31,337 nucleotides of DNA from an uncultured Anaerolineaceae bacterium. Its GTDB lineage: Bacteria > Chloroflexota > Anaerolineae > Promineifilales > Promineifilaceae. The notes below the pieces were generated by a model. It saw only the letters and a program-made list of their open reading frames with translations, was not told the origin of the DNA and made no database searches. The stretch is taken from NCBI GenBank assembly GCA_937967805.1, contig CALBTC010000346.1:1-31337 (forward strand). The letters run 5' to 3'. Positions 1 through 9,093 of the stretch are shown piece by piece. The translations under genes were made by a program, and so were the position numbers. The first letter of the stretch is position 1, and each line of letters opens with the position of its first letter.

Positions 1-1300
1 AGAGGTCGGGTTCGCCGGTGGCTTGCTGGGCAGACCAGCCAGGTTCGCTGTATTGGGAGCTGGCGGCTGCGCCCATGGCCCATTGGCGCACCTCAACGTC
101 AGTGGCATCAGCGGCCTCCAGTTCAGGCGGGAAGAAGGAGACAGAATTTACAACGGCGTCGAACCAGGCTGCGGTTTCAGCGTCCCAGCGGTCGGTGGGG
201 GCAAAGCCGAAGGCGACGAAGGTTTGCTCCGGCGAAGCCATGGTAAAGAGGATTTGCCCGGTCAGCGGGGTGCCATCTTCCGCGGTGTTGGTGACGTTGG
301 CCCCACGGGCGGCAATGCCGGCGATTTCAGTCTCGAAGGTGTCTACGACTTCCATTTGCTGCTCGTCTTCAGAGAAGCTGGCCATGAACTCGGCGAATCC
401 GTCATCGAGGCTCATTTCCTCATCGGTCAAGGCGCCAACGAAGAAGATGATGGGCCCCTTGTTTTCCTCGGCATCCGGGGAGCTGGCGGAAGCTAGGCCG
501 AACAGTTCCTCTGTTTCCCAACCGGGAACGGTGTTGAACGAGAAGCCACCCTCGGCGCTGCGAATTTCTTCGCCCAGTTCGACGGCCGGTTCGGGTTCAG
601 TCTCCGGCTCCGGTTCTGGCTCTGTCTCTGTTTCCTCCACCACAGCGGCGGCATCGTCCTCCGCCGGCTCTTCCTCGGCTATGACGGGGTCTGATTCGGC
701 CGCAGCGGGGGACGGGTTGCTGATGTCCAGCGTGCTCAACATCGCTTTGTAAATGTTGGCAAAGCTGCTTTCGCTTTCTTCGGCCGCGCCAAAGATGTAA
801 ACGACGCGGTCGTCATCGACAACGGCCGTAAAATAAGCCACGCCATTCACATCATCGTCGGTAACTTCCAGGGTTATCGTCGCACCGGGCTCGCGGTCCA
901 GGGTAACGGCCGTTGCCTCCTCGGTCACGGTAAATTCCAGCTCCTCATCTTCTTCCGTTGCCAATTCGACAAACAGATTCACAATGCCGACCGGATCATC
1001 AAGGTCCAGGTCATCACTCAGTAAAGATAACATCTCGGCGTCGAACGAAGTGATCGTAACCAGAGCGCCTTCCAGCACAGCCTCGGCATCCTCGTCTAAC
1101 AGCGCCTCATCAGACGCAATGTACAGGTCACCGAACTCGTCTACTTCGGCCACCCACTCATCGGGGTAACCAATTTCAACACCGATGACTTCACTTTCAA
1201 TGGTGTCAAACTCGGCCGGATCGACTTCTTCGCCGCTGCCACAGGCGGCCAGCGCTAAAAACAGCAGCAATAAAATGAATACAGTTCGTTTACGTTTCAT
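1..1300 (-). CDS. Lipoprotein of unknown function, 3' end cut by window edge
   Basis: Open frame of 433 codons running off the left edge. It starts with ATG at 1298-1300, preceded by AAGGAG at 1310-1315 at good spacing. Residues 1-20 form a lipoprotein signal peptide: basic MKRKR, a Leu-rich core, and lipobox LAAC with Cys20, so the protein should be membrane-anchored on the outside. The mature part has two similar soluble halves, each beginning with a region of the kind seen in PsbP/DUF1795-like stress lipoproteins, separated by an acidic Glu/Pro/Ala-rich linker (encoded near 590-700). The last visible residues contain WSAQQATGEPDL, a motif that in Chloroflexota surface proteins often begins a further beta-sandwich module; that part lies outside the window. 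It is divergent from the regulator at 1487. Family assignment is tentative; lipoprotein status is well supported. Confidence 0.85.
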   Translation of the reverse strand, partial: MKRKRTVFILLLLFLALAACGSGEEVDPAEFDTIESEVIGVEIGYPDEWVAEVDEFGDLYIASDEALLDEDAEAVLEGALVTITSFDAEMLSLLSDDLDLDDPVGIVNLFVELATEEDEELEFTVTEEATAVTLDREPGATITLEVTDDDVNGVAYFTAVVDDDRVVYIFGAAEESESSFANIYKAMLSTLDISNPSPAAAESDPVIAEEEPAEDDAAAVVEETETEPEPEPETEPEPAVELGEEIRSAEGGFSFNTVPGWETEELFGLASASSPDAEENKGPIIFFVGALTDEEMSLDDGFAEFMASFSEDEQQMEVVDTFETEIAGIAARGANVTNTAEDGTPLTGQILFTMASPEQTFVAFGFAPTDRWDAETAAWFDAVVNSVSFFPPELEAADATDVEVRQWAMGAAASSQYSEPGWSAQQATGEPDL

Positions 1301-1486
1301 AATACAGATCTCCTTAGTCCAATTGAAATTTGCTACCAAACCACGTAGAATCATGATGTATTGATGCCTGAGGCTGTGTGTGAATCGGTTTATGACTTCA
1401 CTTTAACGGGGGGGCGATCCCAAAGCGTTCCCTTTCTGAAAAGAGCTACCGGTCGGCTGTGAAAACAAAACAAGTGGGAAAGCGCC

Positions 1487-4400
1487 GTGACAACATTGCG
1501 TATCGAACTCCTGGGCGGTTTTAGCCTGCGACTGGATAACAACCCCATCACTTTGAAGACGCGCAAGGCAGAGAGCGCGTTAGCTTACCTGGCTTGTGGG
1601 GAACGGCCGTTTTCCCGCGAAGAATTAGCCGCCTTTTTTTGGCCACAAAGTGAGCCGTCACAGGCCGCAGCCAACCTGCGCAAGCTGCTCTCCGAACTGC
1701 GTCGCGATCTGGCCCCTTATTTACTGATTGATCGCCAAAGCGTTGCCTTAGATCCGGCGGCTGACGTCTGGCTGGACGTGACCGAATTTTCACAACTGGC
1801 TGCTGAAGATGACCCGGACGCGCTGGCAACGGCCGTTTCCCTCTACCACGGTGACTTTTTAGCTGGTTTTTACCTGCGCGACAGCTACCACTTTGATGAA
1901 TGGGCGACCCTGGAACGGGAACGGCACCAGCAGGTGATACTTGGCGTTTTGCGCCAGCTAGCCAGCCACCATTTTCACCAGGGAACCTATGAAGAGGCGC
2001 TCCCTTACATGTCTCGCTGGCTGGCCCTGAACCCGCTGGCGGAGACAGCCCATCGCCTGGCCATGCGCCTGCATGCCCGGCGCGGGCAGTGCAGCCTGGC
2101 CCTTGCCCAATTTATAGAGTGCCGGCGCATTTTAGAAGAAGAGCTTGGCGTGCCGCCGGCCCCGGAAACGGTGCAACTGCACCAGCGCATTCGCGAAGCG
2201 CCGCAGCAGCCCTTCAACTTTCCCTACGTCCTGCCAAAACTGGTTGGCCGCGAAGCTGAGAGTGGCCAGATAAGCCGCCTGCTGGAAGAGACGGCCGTTC
2301 GCTTGCTCAGCCTTACCGGTCCTGGCGGTATCGGCAAAACCAGCCTGGCGCTGCACACCGCCGGCCGCTGCCTCACCGATTTTCAACATGGCGTTTACTT
2401 CGTTTCACTGGAAAACGTGACGCCCGGCGCCAATCCCCAGGAAGCCCTCATCACCGCGCTCGCCGCCGTGCTCCAGTTCCCACTCAGTGAGAAACAACCC
2501 CTGCAAAAACAGCTTATTCACTATCTGAGCCAAAAAGAGATGCTGCTGCTGCTGGACAACTTTGAGCAGTTTGTCCCTGCGGCCGGCTTTTTAAAAACGG
2601 TTCTGGCCCACGCGCCAAAAATCAAATGTCTGGTAACCGCCCAACTGCCGCTCAACCTGCCCCAAGAAACCACTCTGCCGCTCAGCGGCCTGGCCTATCC
2701 AACCGGCACTGCCACCGAAGAGAGCGCCAACCGGTACCCGGCCCTGCGCCTGTTTGCAAGCAGCGCCCGCCAGGTGGTGCCCCACTTCAGCCTGACGGCC
2801 GAATCCCTGCCACATATCTGCCAAATCTGCCGCTTTGTGGATGGGCTTCCGTTGGGCGTGGAACTGGCTGCCAGAGCCGTGCGTGCCTTTACCCCGGCTC
2901 AAATTGCCCTTCAGCTTCGCCAGGACCCCGACTTCCTCACCAGCCGCAGTCGTGACCGGCCAGACCGTCATCGCGGTTTGCGCGCCCTGTTCAACTGCAC
3001 CTGGGCGCTGCTTTCTCCCACAGAACAGGCGGCCTTTGCCCGTCTAACCATTTTCCCCGCTCCTTTTACGGCCGTAGCCGCCCAAACCATTACCGGCGTG
3101 ACGGCTGCCGGGTTGCAAAAGCTGATGGAAAAAGGGCTGCTGCGGCCCGGAGAGACAAACCAGTACCAGATGCACAACCTGCTGCGTCACTACGGCCAGG
3201 AAAAGCTGGCCGGATATGAAGACACAGCGCAGCTTCAAGCCAACCATACCAATTATTACGGCCGTCTCCTCCACCAGCTTCAACCAGACCTGGACGGCGC
3301 CCGGCAAAACGAGGCGCTGCAAACGATTCGGCAGATTTTGCCCCACGCCCGCCGCGCCTGGCAGTGGGGCATAGATCAGGCAAAGGTACCCCTGCTGGCG
3401 CAGCTTGTGCCTGCGCTTTGCCGCTACTTTGCCATCAATGGCCTGTACCAGGAAGCGTCCGGCTGGCTGGAACGCACCATCACCTGCCTGGATGGATCCC
3501 AGGCAGGCGAAACGCCAGAAGGTAACCGGCTCCTGATTCAATGCCTGACCGAACGAGGCGCATTTTTGTGCGGGCTGGCAGCGTATGAAACGGCCGCTTA
3601 CACCCTGACCACCGCCCTGGAAAAAGCCCAAAACCAAGATGTGCCACTGGAAACGGCCGCTTGCTATCGCGAACTGGGTAACCTGGCTCTCATCCGGGGC
3701 CAGCTAGACCAGGCTGAACAACAGCTAAACCAAAGTTTGCAACTTTACCAGGAAGCCGAAAACCAACGCGGCCTGGCCGACGTCTGGCACAGGCTGGGCC
3801 AACTGCATGTGCAGTTGAGCCAGCCGGAAAAAGCGCAAAATGCCTTTAGCCAAAGCCTGAACCTTTACCGCCAGCTTGAATTCCCGCAGGGCATTGCCCA
3901 GGCGCTCAGCGGTCTGGCCCTGGTGGTGCATTATTGGACTGGCGCCTACGCTGAGGCCGAACCACTTTATCTGGAGGCCCTGACCCTCAAGCGCGAACTG
4001 GGGCACAAACACGGCATGGCCAACACGCTCAACAATTTGGGCAATCTGGCCTGTAACCTGGAAGCGTTTGAGCGGGCGATTACCTATTACGAAGAAAGTT
4101 TGGTCATCAAGCGAGAGATTGGGCTGCCGCTGGGCATTGCCATCACCCTGGCCAACCTGGGCACCGCTTACCACGAACTGGCCCAATATGAACGGGCCGG
4201 CGAACTGTATGCGGAAAGTTTAGGCATTAGCCAGAAGTTGGGCGATCAGCTTGGCGTGCTTTTTTGCCTGGGAAACCTGGCCGAACTGGCTCATGTGCAG
4301 GGGGAGTACGCCCGGTCTGAACGCCGCTGGCGGCGCGTGATGCAGCTCAGCCTCGCTGCGCAAAGCACCGACCGCCTGCTTTATTGTCTCACAGGATTGG

Positions 4401-4678
4401 CTTGTTTGTGGGCCGATACGGCCGTTCCGCCCACCAACCAAACCCTGGCCGCCACCATGTTTTACTACGTACAAACCTATCCGGGCAGCAATCAAAGTGT
4501 CCGGGACAAAATCGGGCCACCGTTGGCCCGTTTGGCTGAGCGGCTGCCCCCCGATGTGTTGGCCTCAGCGCAGGCCGATGCGGCTGCCTGGCTCGAAGAT
4601 GATTTGAAGCAGCGGGTAGAAGCGCTGCTGACCCAGCCGTGGCTGTATCCCCAGCCGGAACCGTCCGGTTTGGCATGA
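1487..4678 (+). CDS. SARP-type regulator with wHTH-BTAD, STAND NTPase and TPR domains (copy 1)
   Basis: 1063 residues starting at GTG 1487 (MTTLRIELLGGF), the usual beginning of this family; only a weak GGGAAAG precedes it. Domains in order: OmpR/PhoB-like winged helix (about 1-95), bacterial transcriptional activation domain BTAD (about 100-245, ending EELGVPPAPET), NB-ARC/STAND NTPase (about 255-560) with P-loop GPGGIGKT at 278-285 and Walker B LLLLD ending at Asp357, then TPR repeats (about 650-1000) with many NLG and A..Y motifs. By family knowledge these are signal-responsive transcription activators of the AfsR/SARP type, where ligand or protein binding to the TPR sensor controls an NTP-dependent oligomerisation switch. 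The stop lies 13 bases before the start of a paralogue with the same architecture. Its targets are unknown; no antibiotic cluster is visible. Confidence 0.93.
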   Translation: MTTLRIELLGGFSLRLDNNPITLKTRKAESALAYLACGERPFSREELAAFFWPQSEPSQAAANLRKLLSELRRDLAPYLLIDRQSVALDPAADVWLDVTEFSQLAAEDDPDALATAVSLYHGDFLAGFYLRDSYHFDEWATLERERHQQVILGVLRQLASHHFHQGTYEEALPYMSRWLALNPLAETAHRLAMRLHARRGQCSLALAQFIECRRILEEELGVPPAPETVQLHQRIREAPQQPFNFPYVLPKLVGREAESGQISRLLEETAVRLLSLTGPGGIGKTSLALHTAGRCLTDFQHGVYFVSLENVTPGANPQEALITALAAVLQFPLSEKQPLQKQLIHYLSQKEMLLLLDNFEQFVPAAGFLKTVLAHAPKIKCLVTAQLPLNLPQETTLPLSGLAYPTGTATEESANRYPALRLFASSARQVVPHFSLTAESLPHICQICRFVDGLPLGVELAARAVRAFTPAQIALQLRQDPDFLTSRSRDRPDRHRGLRALFNCTWALLSPTEQAAFARLTIFPAPFTAVAAQTITGVTAAGLQKLMEKGLLRPGETNQYQMHNLLRHYGQEKLAGYEDTAQLQANHTNYYGRLLHQLQPDLDGARQNEALQTIRQILPHARRAWQWGIDQAKVPLLAQLVPALCRYFAINGLYQEASGWLERTITCLDGSQAGETPEGNRLLIQCLTERGAFLCGLAAYETAAYTLTTALEKAQNQDVPLETAACYRELGNLALIRGQLDQAEQQLNQSLQLYQEAENQRGLADVWHRLGQLHVQLSQPEKAQNAFSQSLNLYRQLEFPQGIAQALSGLALVVHYWTGAYAEAEPLYLEALTLKRELGHKHGMANTLNNLGNLACNLEAFERAITYYEESLVIKREIGLPLGIAITLANLGTAYHELAQYERAGELYAESLGISQKLGDQLGVLFCLGNLAELAHVQGEYARSERRWRRVMQLSLAAQSTDRLLYCLTGLACLWADTAVPPTNQTLAATMFYYVQTYPGSNQSVRDKIGPPLARLAERLPPDVLASAQADAAAWLEDDLKQRVEALLTQPWLYPQPEPSGLA

Positions 4679-4691
4679 GTTGGACTGCCTT

Positions 4692-7600
4692 ATGAGCAAG
4701 CTTGTCATTCACACCCTGGGTGCGTTAATGATTGAACTGGACGGCCGTTCCCTCACCGATACCCTCTCCCGCAAGGCACAACTGCTGCTAGTTTATCTCG
4801 CTTGCCAGCCGCGCCCCGTTAACCGCGAGGTGTTGACCACCTACTTTTGGCAAGACAGCACGATCGAACAGGGATTGACCAATTTGCGAAAAACCTTGTC
4901 TGAACTGCGCCGCCAACTGCCGGACCATCTGGTGACCGAACGGCAAATGGTTGGTTTAGACGACCAGCATGAACGCTGGCTGGACGTGGCCGAACTGCAA
5001 CGGCTGCTGCCTGGGGAAACGGCCACGGAGGAGATGAGAACCGCAGCCGTTACCCTCTATCGCGGTCCTTTTCTGGACGATCTGGCCTTGCCAGACAACC
5101 CGGAGTTCATGGCCTGGGTGACCCTTCAGCGCGAACAGTCGCGGCAGATTGTTGTCAGTGCTCTCCATCTTCTGGCAAAAAACGGGCTGCAACAGCGAAA
5201 GTATGACAGCGGCATCGTTTATGCCCGGCAGTTGGTTGCGCTGGAGCCGCTCAGCGAGGCGGCCAGCCGCACCCTGATGCTGCTTTTGGCCCGCAAGGGG
5301 CAGACCCAGGCAGCTTTGGCTGAATATGACCGCTGTCGTCGCCGTTTGGCCGACGAACTCGGTGTGGCGCCGACGCCAACAACCCAGGCGTTGGCTGACC
5401 GCATTGCCACGGCCGTCACCAACCCGCCTGTTCTGCCCTTTACAGAAACCGACTTTGTGGCACGTGAAGCGGAGCTTAACCAGATCAATCAGCATCTGAC
5501 CAATGCCAACGGCCGTTGGCTGACCATCACCGGGCCAGGCGGCGTGGGTAAAACGTGGTTGGCGCTGCAAGCTGTTCGTGAATGGGCCCACGATTTCCTG
5601 CACGGTGTTACCCTGGTTTCACTGACGGCCGTTGATTCCCCGACAACCTTCATTTCCACACTGGTGGCGGCTCTCGACGTGCCTCTTAGCGGGCCGGAAC
5701 CGCCTCAGCAGCAACTGCTGAACTACCTGCGCCACAAAGAGCTGCTTTTGCTGTTGGATGATGCCGAGACCCTGCTGGCTCCCTCAATGGCAGACGCGGC
5801 CGATTTGCTGCCGGCCATCTTGCAGCAAGCGCCCCAGGTGTGCCTCATCGTCACCTCGCGCGAACGGTTTAATTACCAGATGGAACAACTGCTGATGCTG
5901 TCCGGGCTGCCGCTTACAGAAACGGCCGCCCTGAAGCTGTTCCTGAATCGGGCTGCCCAGGCCCAGCTCGATTTTGCCCCCGACGCTGAGACGTTAGACC
6001 TGGTGCGCCACATTTGCCGGCTGGTTGATGGGCTGCCGCTGGGCATTGAGCTGGCAGCCGCCAGCCTGGCCACCCATTCGCCGCAGCAGATCGCCACCGA
6101 AATTGGGCAAACCCTCGACTTTTTGCGCCGCGAGGCATCTCAGGAAGCTTCAGCCGAGCGGCATGGCAGCCTGCGGGCCGTTTTTAGCAGCGCCTGGCAG
6201 CAGTTGTCGGCCGAGGAGCAAGGCGTCTTTGCCCGGCTCTCTTTATTTCCCGGCAGTTTCACCGCGGCGGCAGCCGGGGCAGTTGCCGCCGCCTCCACGA
6301 AGGAGCTGCTTGCCTTGTTGGACAAATCGATGCTGAAGCGGATGGAGGACCGGTATCAGCTGCACCCGCTGCTGTGCCAGTTTGCCGCCGAAAGGTTGAC
6401 GGGTACAACGGCCGTCCAAACCCAATTTGGCCGCTACTTTGCCCGTTTTTTACAGCAGCAAGACAGCTTGCTCGGCGGCAGCGATGAGCCGCAGGCGCTG
6501 CAAGCCATCGAACTGGAAATAGACAATGTACGCGCCGCCTGGCACTGGCTGCTGGCTCACGGCAGCGCCGCCGAAATTGACCAGGCTGTCATGCCGCTGC
6601 ACCGTTTTTATGACGTGCGCGGCTGGTTTACGGAGGGTGAGGCCAGCTTTGAAGAGGCGGTGGCCCAATGGCGGCGCCGGGCCAAAACGGCCGATTCTCA
6701 GCCGCTGCTGGCTCGTTTACTGGCCCGCCTGGGATTTTTTCAGGAGCGGCTGAGTTTGATGGATACGGCCGTAAAAACCTTGCAAAAAAGCCTGGAAATC
6801 TTGCAACAACAGGCGATGCCGGCAGAAGAAGCGCTTGTGCTAAACCATTTGGGCCTGGCTGTTTACGCCCAGGGGGCTTACCGGCAAGCAGAAGAATATT
6901 ATCGGCATAGTTTGAGGGTCAGCCGTCAGGCCCAGGACCACGAGATGCAGGCTAAAACGCTGGTTAACCTGGCTGTGCTGCTGCGTGAGCAGGGCACTTA
7001 CCAGGCAGCTCGCCGGCTGATTGATGAAAGTTTGATCCTGCTGCGCCGCAGCGGTGACCAGCGGCAGTTGTCGATTGCCTTGCAGGTGCAGGGGCGGCTG
7101 GCCGAAGCTGAGGGGGCTTTTGTCGAGGCCCAGGCGCATTACCGGCAGAGCCTGACCATTTGCGAGCAAATTAACGACCGCTTAGGTCGAGCCATTTTAT
7201 GCAGTAGCCTGGCGAGCTTGGCCCGGCAGCAGGATGCCTTGCCAGAAGCGCAGGCATGGGGGCAGCAGGCGTTGGCGCTGTTCCAGGAGATTGGTGATCC
7301 GTGGGGGATTGCTGTCTCATCGGTGCGGGTGGGGGAAGTGGCGCTGGCGCTGGAGGATTACCCCAGGGCAGAAACGCTTTTTAAGAACAGCCTGTCACTG
7401 TGTGAGGAAATGGGGGACCAACGGGGAACGGCCGTTTCTCTGTGTAATCTGGGCCATGTGGCGCTGGCGGTGGGGCGGCTGCCTCAAGCCAGGAAGCTGC
7501 TGCTCCAGGCCGTTGAAATTGCCGCGACGATACAATTTTTGCCCCTTTTGCTGAAGGCGATGGCTGGCCTGGTGCAGTGGCTACATGAGACCGGGAAGGT

Positions 7601-7796
7601 GGCCGAGGCAGCGGCGCTGGCAGCGTTTGTGCAGCATCACTCTGCTGCCGACGGCAGCATTCGCCAGCAGGTGGGGGACCTGTTCCACACGTTGGCCGGC
7701 CAGCTCAGGCCAGATGAAGTGGCCGCCGCGTTGGCCAAAGGGAAAGCGTGGGAGTTAACGGCCGTTGTTGCCTGGACGCAAACGTTAAAAGTGTGA
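4692..7796 (+). CDS. SARP-type regulator with wHTH-BTAD, STAND NTPase and TPR domains (copy 2)
   Basis: 1034 residues from ATG 4692 (MSKLVIHTLGALMIELDGRS). An in-frame TTG at 4680 would add four residues, but the ATG matches the domain start. Same order as the upstream gene: winged helix (1-95), BTAD (about 100-240, ending ELGVAPTPTTQ), STAND NTPase with P-loop GPGGVGKT at 281-288 and a Walker B-like LLLLLDDAET, and C-terminal TPRs (about 640-980). The 13-base spacing from the preceding stop implies co-transcription. Sequence divergence from copy 1 is large across the sensor part while the catalytic motifs are kept, suggesting an old tandem duplication with different inputs. The 3' end overlaps the convergent hydrolase gene by 12 bases. 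A DNA-binding activator role is inferred from the family. Confidence 0.92.
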   Translation: MSKLVIHTLGALMIELDGRSLTDTLSRKAQLLLVYLACQPRPVNREVLTTYFWQDSTIEQGLTNLRKTLSELRRQLPDHLVTERQMVGLDDQHERWLDVAELQRLLPGETATEEMRTAAVTLYRGPFLDDLALPDNPEFMAWVTLQREQSRQIVVSALHLLAKNGLQQRKYDSGIVYARQLVALEPLSEAASRTLMLLLARKGQTQAALAEYDRCRRRLADELGVAPTPTTQALADRIATAVTNPPVLPFTETDFVAREAELNQINQHLTNANGRWLTITGPGGVGKTWLALQAVREWAHDFLHGVTLVSLTAVDSPTTFISTLVAALDVPLSGPEPPQQQLLNYLRHKELLLLLDDAETLLAPSMADAADLLPAILQQAPQVCLIVTSRERFNYQMEQLLMLSGLPLTETAALKLFLNRAAQAQLDFAPDAETLDLVRHICRLVDGLPLGIELAAASLATHSPQQIATEIGQTLDFLRREASQEASAERHGSLRAVFSSAWQQLSAEEQGVFARLSLFPGSFTAAAAGAVAAASTKELLALLDKSMLKRMEDRYQLHPLLCQFAAERLTGTTAVQTQFGRYFARFLQQQDSLLGGSDEPQALQAIELEIDNVRAAWHWLLAHGSAAEIDQAVMPLHRFYDVRGWFTEGEASFEEAVAQWRRRAKTADSQPLLARLLARLGFFQERLSLMDTAVKTLQKSLEILQQQAMPAEEALVLNHLGLAVYAQGAYRQAEEYYRHSLRVSRQAQDHEMQAKTLVNLAVLLREQGTYQAARRLIDESLILLRRSGDQRQLSIALQVQGRLAEAEGAFVEAQAHYRQSLTICEQINDRLGRAILCSSLASLARQQDALPEAQAWGQQALALFQEIGDPWGIAVSSVRVGEVALALEDYPRAETLFKNSLSLCEEMGDQRGTAVSLCNLGHVALAVGRLPQARKLLLQAVEIAATIQFLPLLLKAMAGLVQWLHETGKVAEAAALAAFVQHHSAADGSIRQQVGDLFHTLAGQLRPDEVAAALAKGKAWELTAVVAWTQTLKV

Positions 7797-8621
7797 TGCC
7801 GTTAGAAAGTTATTGACGGCCGTTGCAAACAGTTTCGGTCGTTCCAAATGGGTTGTGTGGCCGGCCTGGGGGATGATGTGGAGACGGCCGTCAGGCAAAG
7901 TGGCCGCCATTTTTTTGTTGATCGTCACGAATTTGCTGTCTAATTCGCCAACCATGAGCAGCGTGGGTAGGTGCAGATTGGGCAGCGCGTTCCAGAGCGA
8001 CGGCTGCGCCCCGGTGCCCATGCCGCGCAGGGAATTGGCCAGCCCCACGGGGTTGTTTTGCAGCCGCTGCCGGCGCAGTTGGAGCCGTACTTCCTCGCTG
8101 AGCTGCTGCTGGCTGGCCCACAGCGGCATTGCCTCCCACCGCGCCACAAACGCTGCGACGCCGTTGGCTTCAATCCAGTCCGCCAGTGCCTCATCGTTTT
8201 GGCGGCGTTCGGCTCGTTCCTCCTCGCTGGCCAGGCCGGGAGAACTGCTTTCCAGGATGAGGTGGCTGAATCGCTCAGGGTAACGGCAGGCCAGGTACAG
8301 CGCCAGCCGCCCGCCCATCGAGTAGCCCAGTAAAGCACTCTGTTCAATCTGCCAGGCATCCAGCAGGGCGATGAGGTCGGCGGCGACGAGAGGCATGGTA
8401 TAACGGTCTGGATCAGATGGTGAAGCGGAACGGCCGTGTCCCAAAATATCCACGCTGATTACCGAAAACTGTTCACTGAAAACCGGGATGTGATGAGCCC
8501 AGTTTTGGCTGCTGCCGGTGAAGCCGTGCAGCAGCAGCAAAGCTGGCGCAGGCTGCAAGCCAAATCGTGCCGTGTGATAACTGGCACCGTTGACCGAAAT
8601 GTCGCGATGTTCAGCCATCAT
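7785..8621 (-). CDS. Alpha/beta hydrolase, MenH-like
   Basis: 278 residues (or 277; ATGATG offers two adjacent starts). Features of the MenH/SHCHC synthase group: LLLHGFTGS oxyanion region near 29-37, GHGRS near 61-65, nucleophile elbow GYSMGG with Ser101, the segment ESSSPGL then ER..R..D, catalytic Asp228 (VGELDSKF) and His255 (GHTTHLE). MenH removes pyruvate to give 2-succinyl-6-hydroxy-2,4-cyclohexadiene carboxylate in menaquinone synthesis, but no other men gene is nearby, so a different esterase or C-C hydrolase activity is possible. It is the last gene of a coupled cluster: its ATGATG overlaps the stop of the GNAT gene by 11 bases. Its end overlaps the convergent regulator by 12 bases. 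Confidence 0.9.
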   Translation of the reverse strand: MMAEHRDISVNGASYHTARFGLQPAPALLLLHGFTGSSQNWAHHIPVFSEQFSVISVDILGHGRSASPSDPDRYTMPLVAADLIALLDAWQIEQSALLGYSMGGRLALYLACRYPERFSHLILESSSPGLASEEERAERRQNDEALADWIEANGVAAFVARWEAMPLWASQQQLSEEVRLQLRRQRLQNNPVGLANSLRGMGTGAQPSLWNALPNLHLPTLLMVGELDSKFVTINKKMAATLPDGRLHIIPQAGHTTHLERPKLFATAVNNFLTASHF

Positions 8622-9093
8622 GCAGCGTCAGAATATATTCGGCCGTTTCCTCACCGCGCCCGTTGGCAAACCCTTTGTCTTCACCGGTGATAACAAAGCC
8701 ACATTTTTGCAGCACCCGCAGCGAGCCGATGTTGTCTTGCGCCACGCGTGCCGCCAAGGGACGGGTAGGGAGCTGGTTTAGGAATTGGTGCAGAGCGGCC
8801 GTGGCAATGCCCTTGCCCCAAAACGTTTCGCCCAGCCAGTAGCTGATCTCCGGCTCGCCAAACCAGCTGTGGCACAGAATGCTCCCGGCCACGTCACCTT
8901 CGTACAAAATGGTTTGGATGGTTACGCTCGTGTCGGCCCGGACTTTGGCCCAATGTTTGTCGAAGGCTGCCCGGTCACTGGGGTCTTTGGCGGTGAAGGC
9001 TGCCATTTGCACGGCGGCCGGCTCCTGTTGCTGCACAAAAAAGATGTCAAAATCATCTTCGATGACATCTCGTAATTGAATATTTGGATTCAT
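8611..9093 (-). CDS. GNAT family N-acetyltransferase (RimJ/RimL-like)
   Basis: 160 residues. The fold pattern is typical: an N-terminal MNPNIQLRDVIEDDFDIFF strand/helix, a central beta bulge GEPEISYWLGETFWGKGIA carrying the acetyl-CoA pyrophosphate loop (W.GKGIAT, the Q/RxxGxG/A equivalent), and the C-terminal DNIGSLRVLQKCGF motif. By family it transfers acetyl from acetyl-CoA to an amine, often a ribosomal protein N terminus or a small molecule; the substrate cannot be told. Its start overlaps the ThpR-like gene by ATGA (9090-9093) and its end overlaps the hydrolase start, so all are translationally coupled. Confidence 0.92.
   Translation of the reverse strand: MNPNIQLRDVIEDDFDIFFVQQQEPAAVQMAAFTAKDPSDRAAFDKHWAKVRADTSVTIQTILYEGDVAGSILCHSWFGEPEISYWLGETFWGKGIATAALHQFLNQLPTRPLAARVAQDNIGSLRVLQKCGFVITGEDKGFANGRGEETAEYILTLHDG

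Noticed and set aside
18..752. Ser-rich plus-strand frame at the left edge
   Set aside because: It is the antisense of the lipoprotein's acidic linker; Ser/Ala richness follows from Glu codons on the other strand.
1408..1420. G-run between the divergent lipoprotein and regulator genes
   Set aside because: Seven G in a row alone is not evidence for a G-quadruplex or a slippage-controlled promoter; no second run is nearby.
7785..8621. True menaquinone MenH
   Set aside because: The sequence fits the group, but no other men gene is near and this family contains many other hydrolases; kept as MenH-like only.
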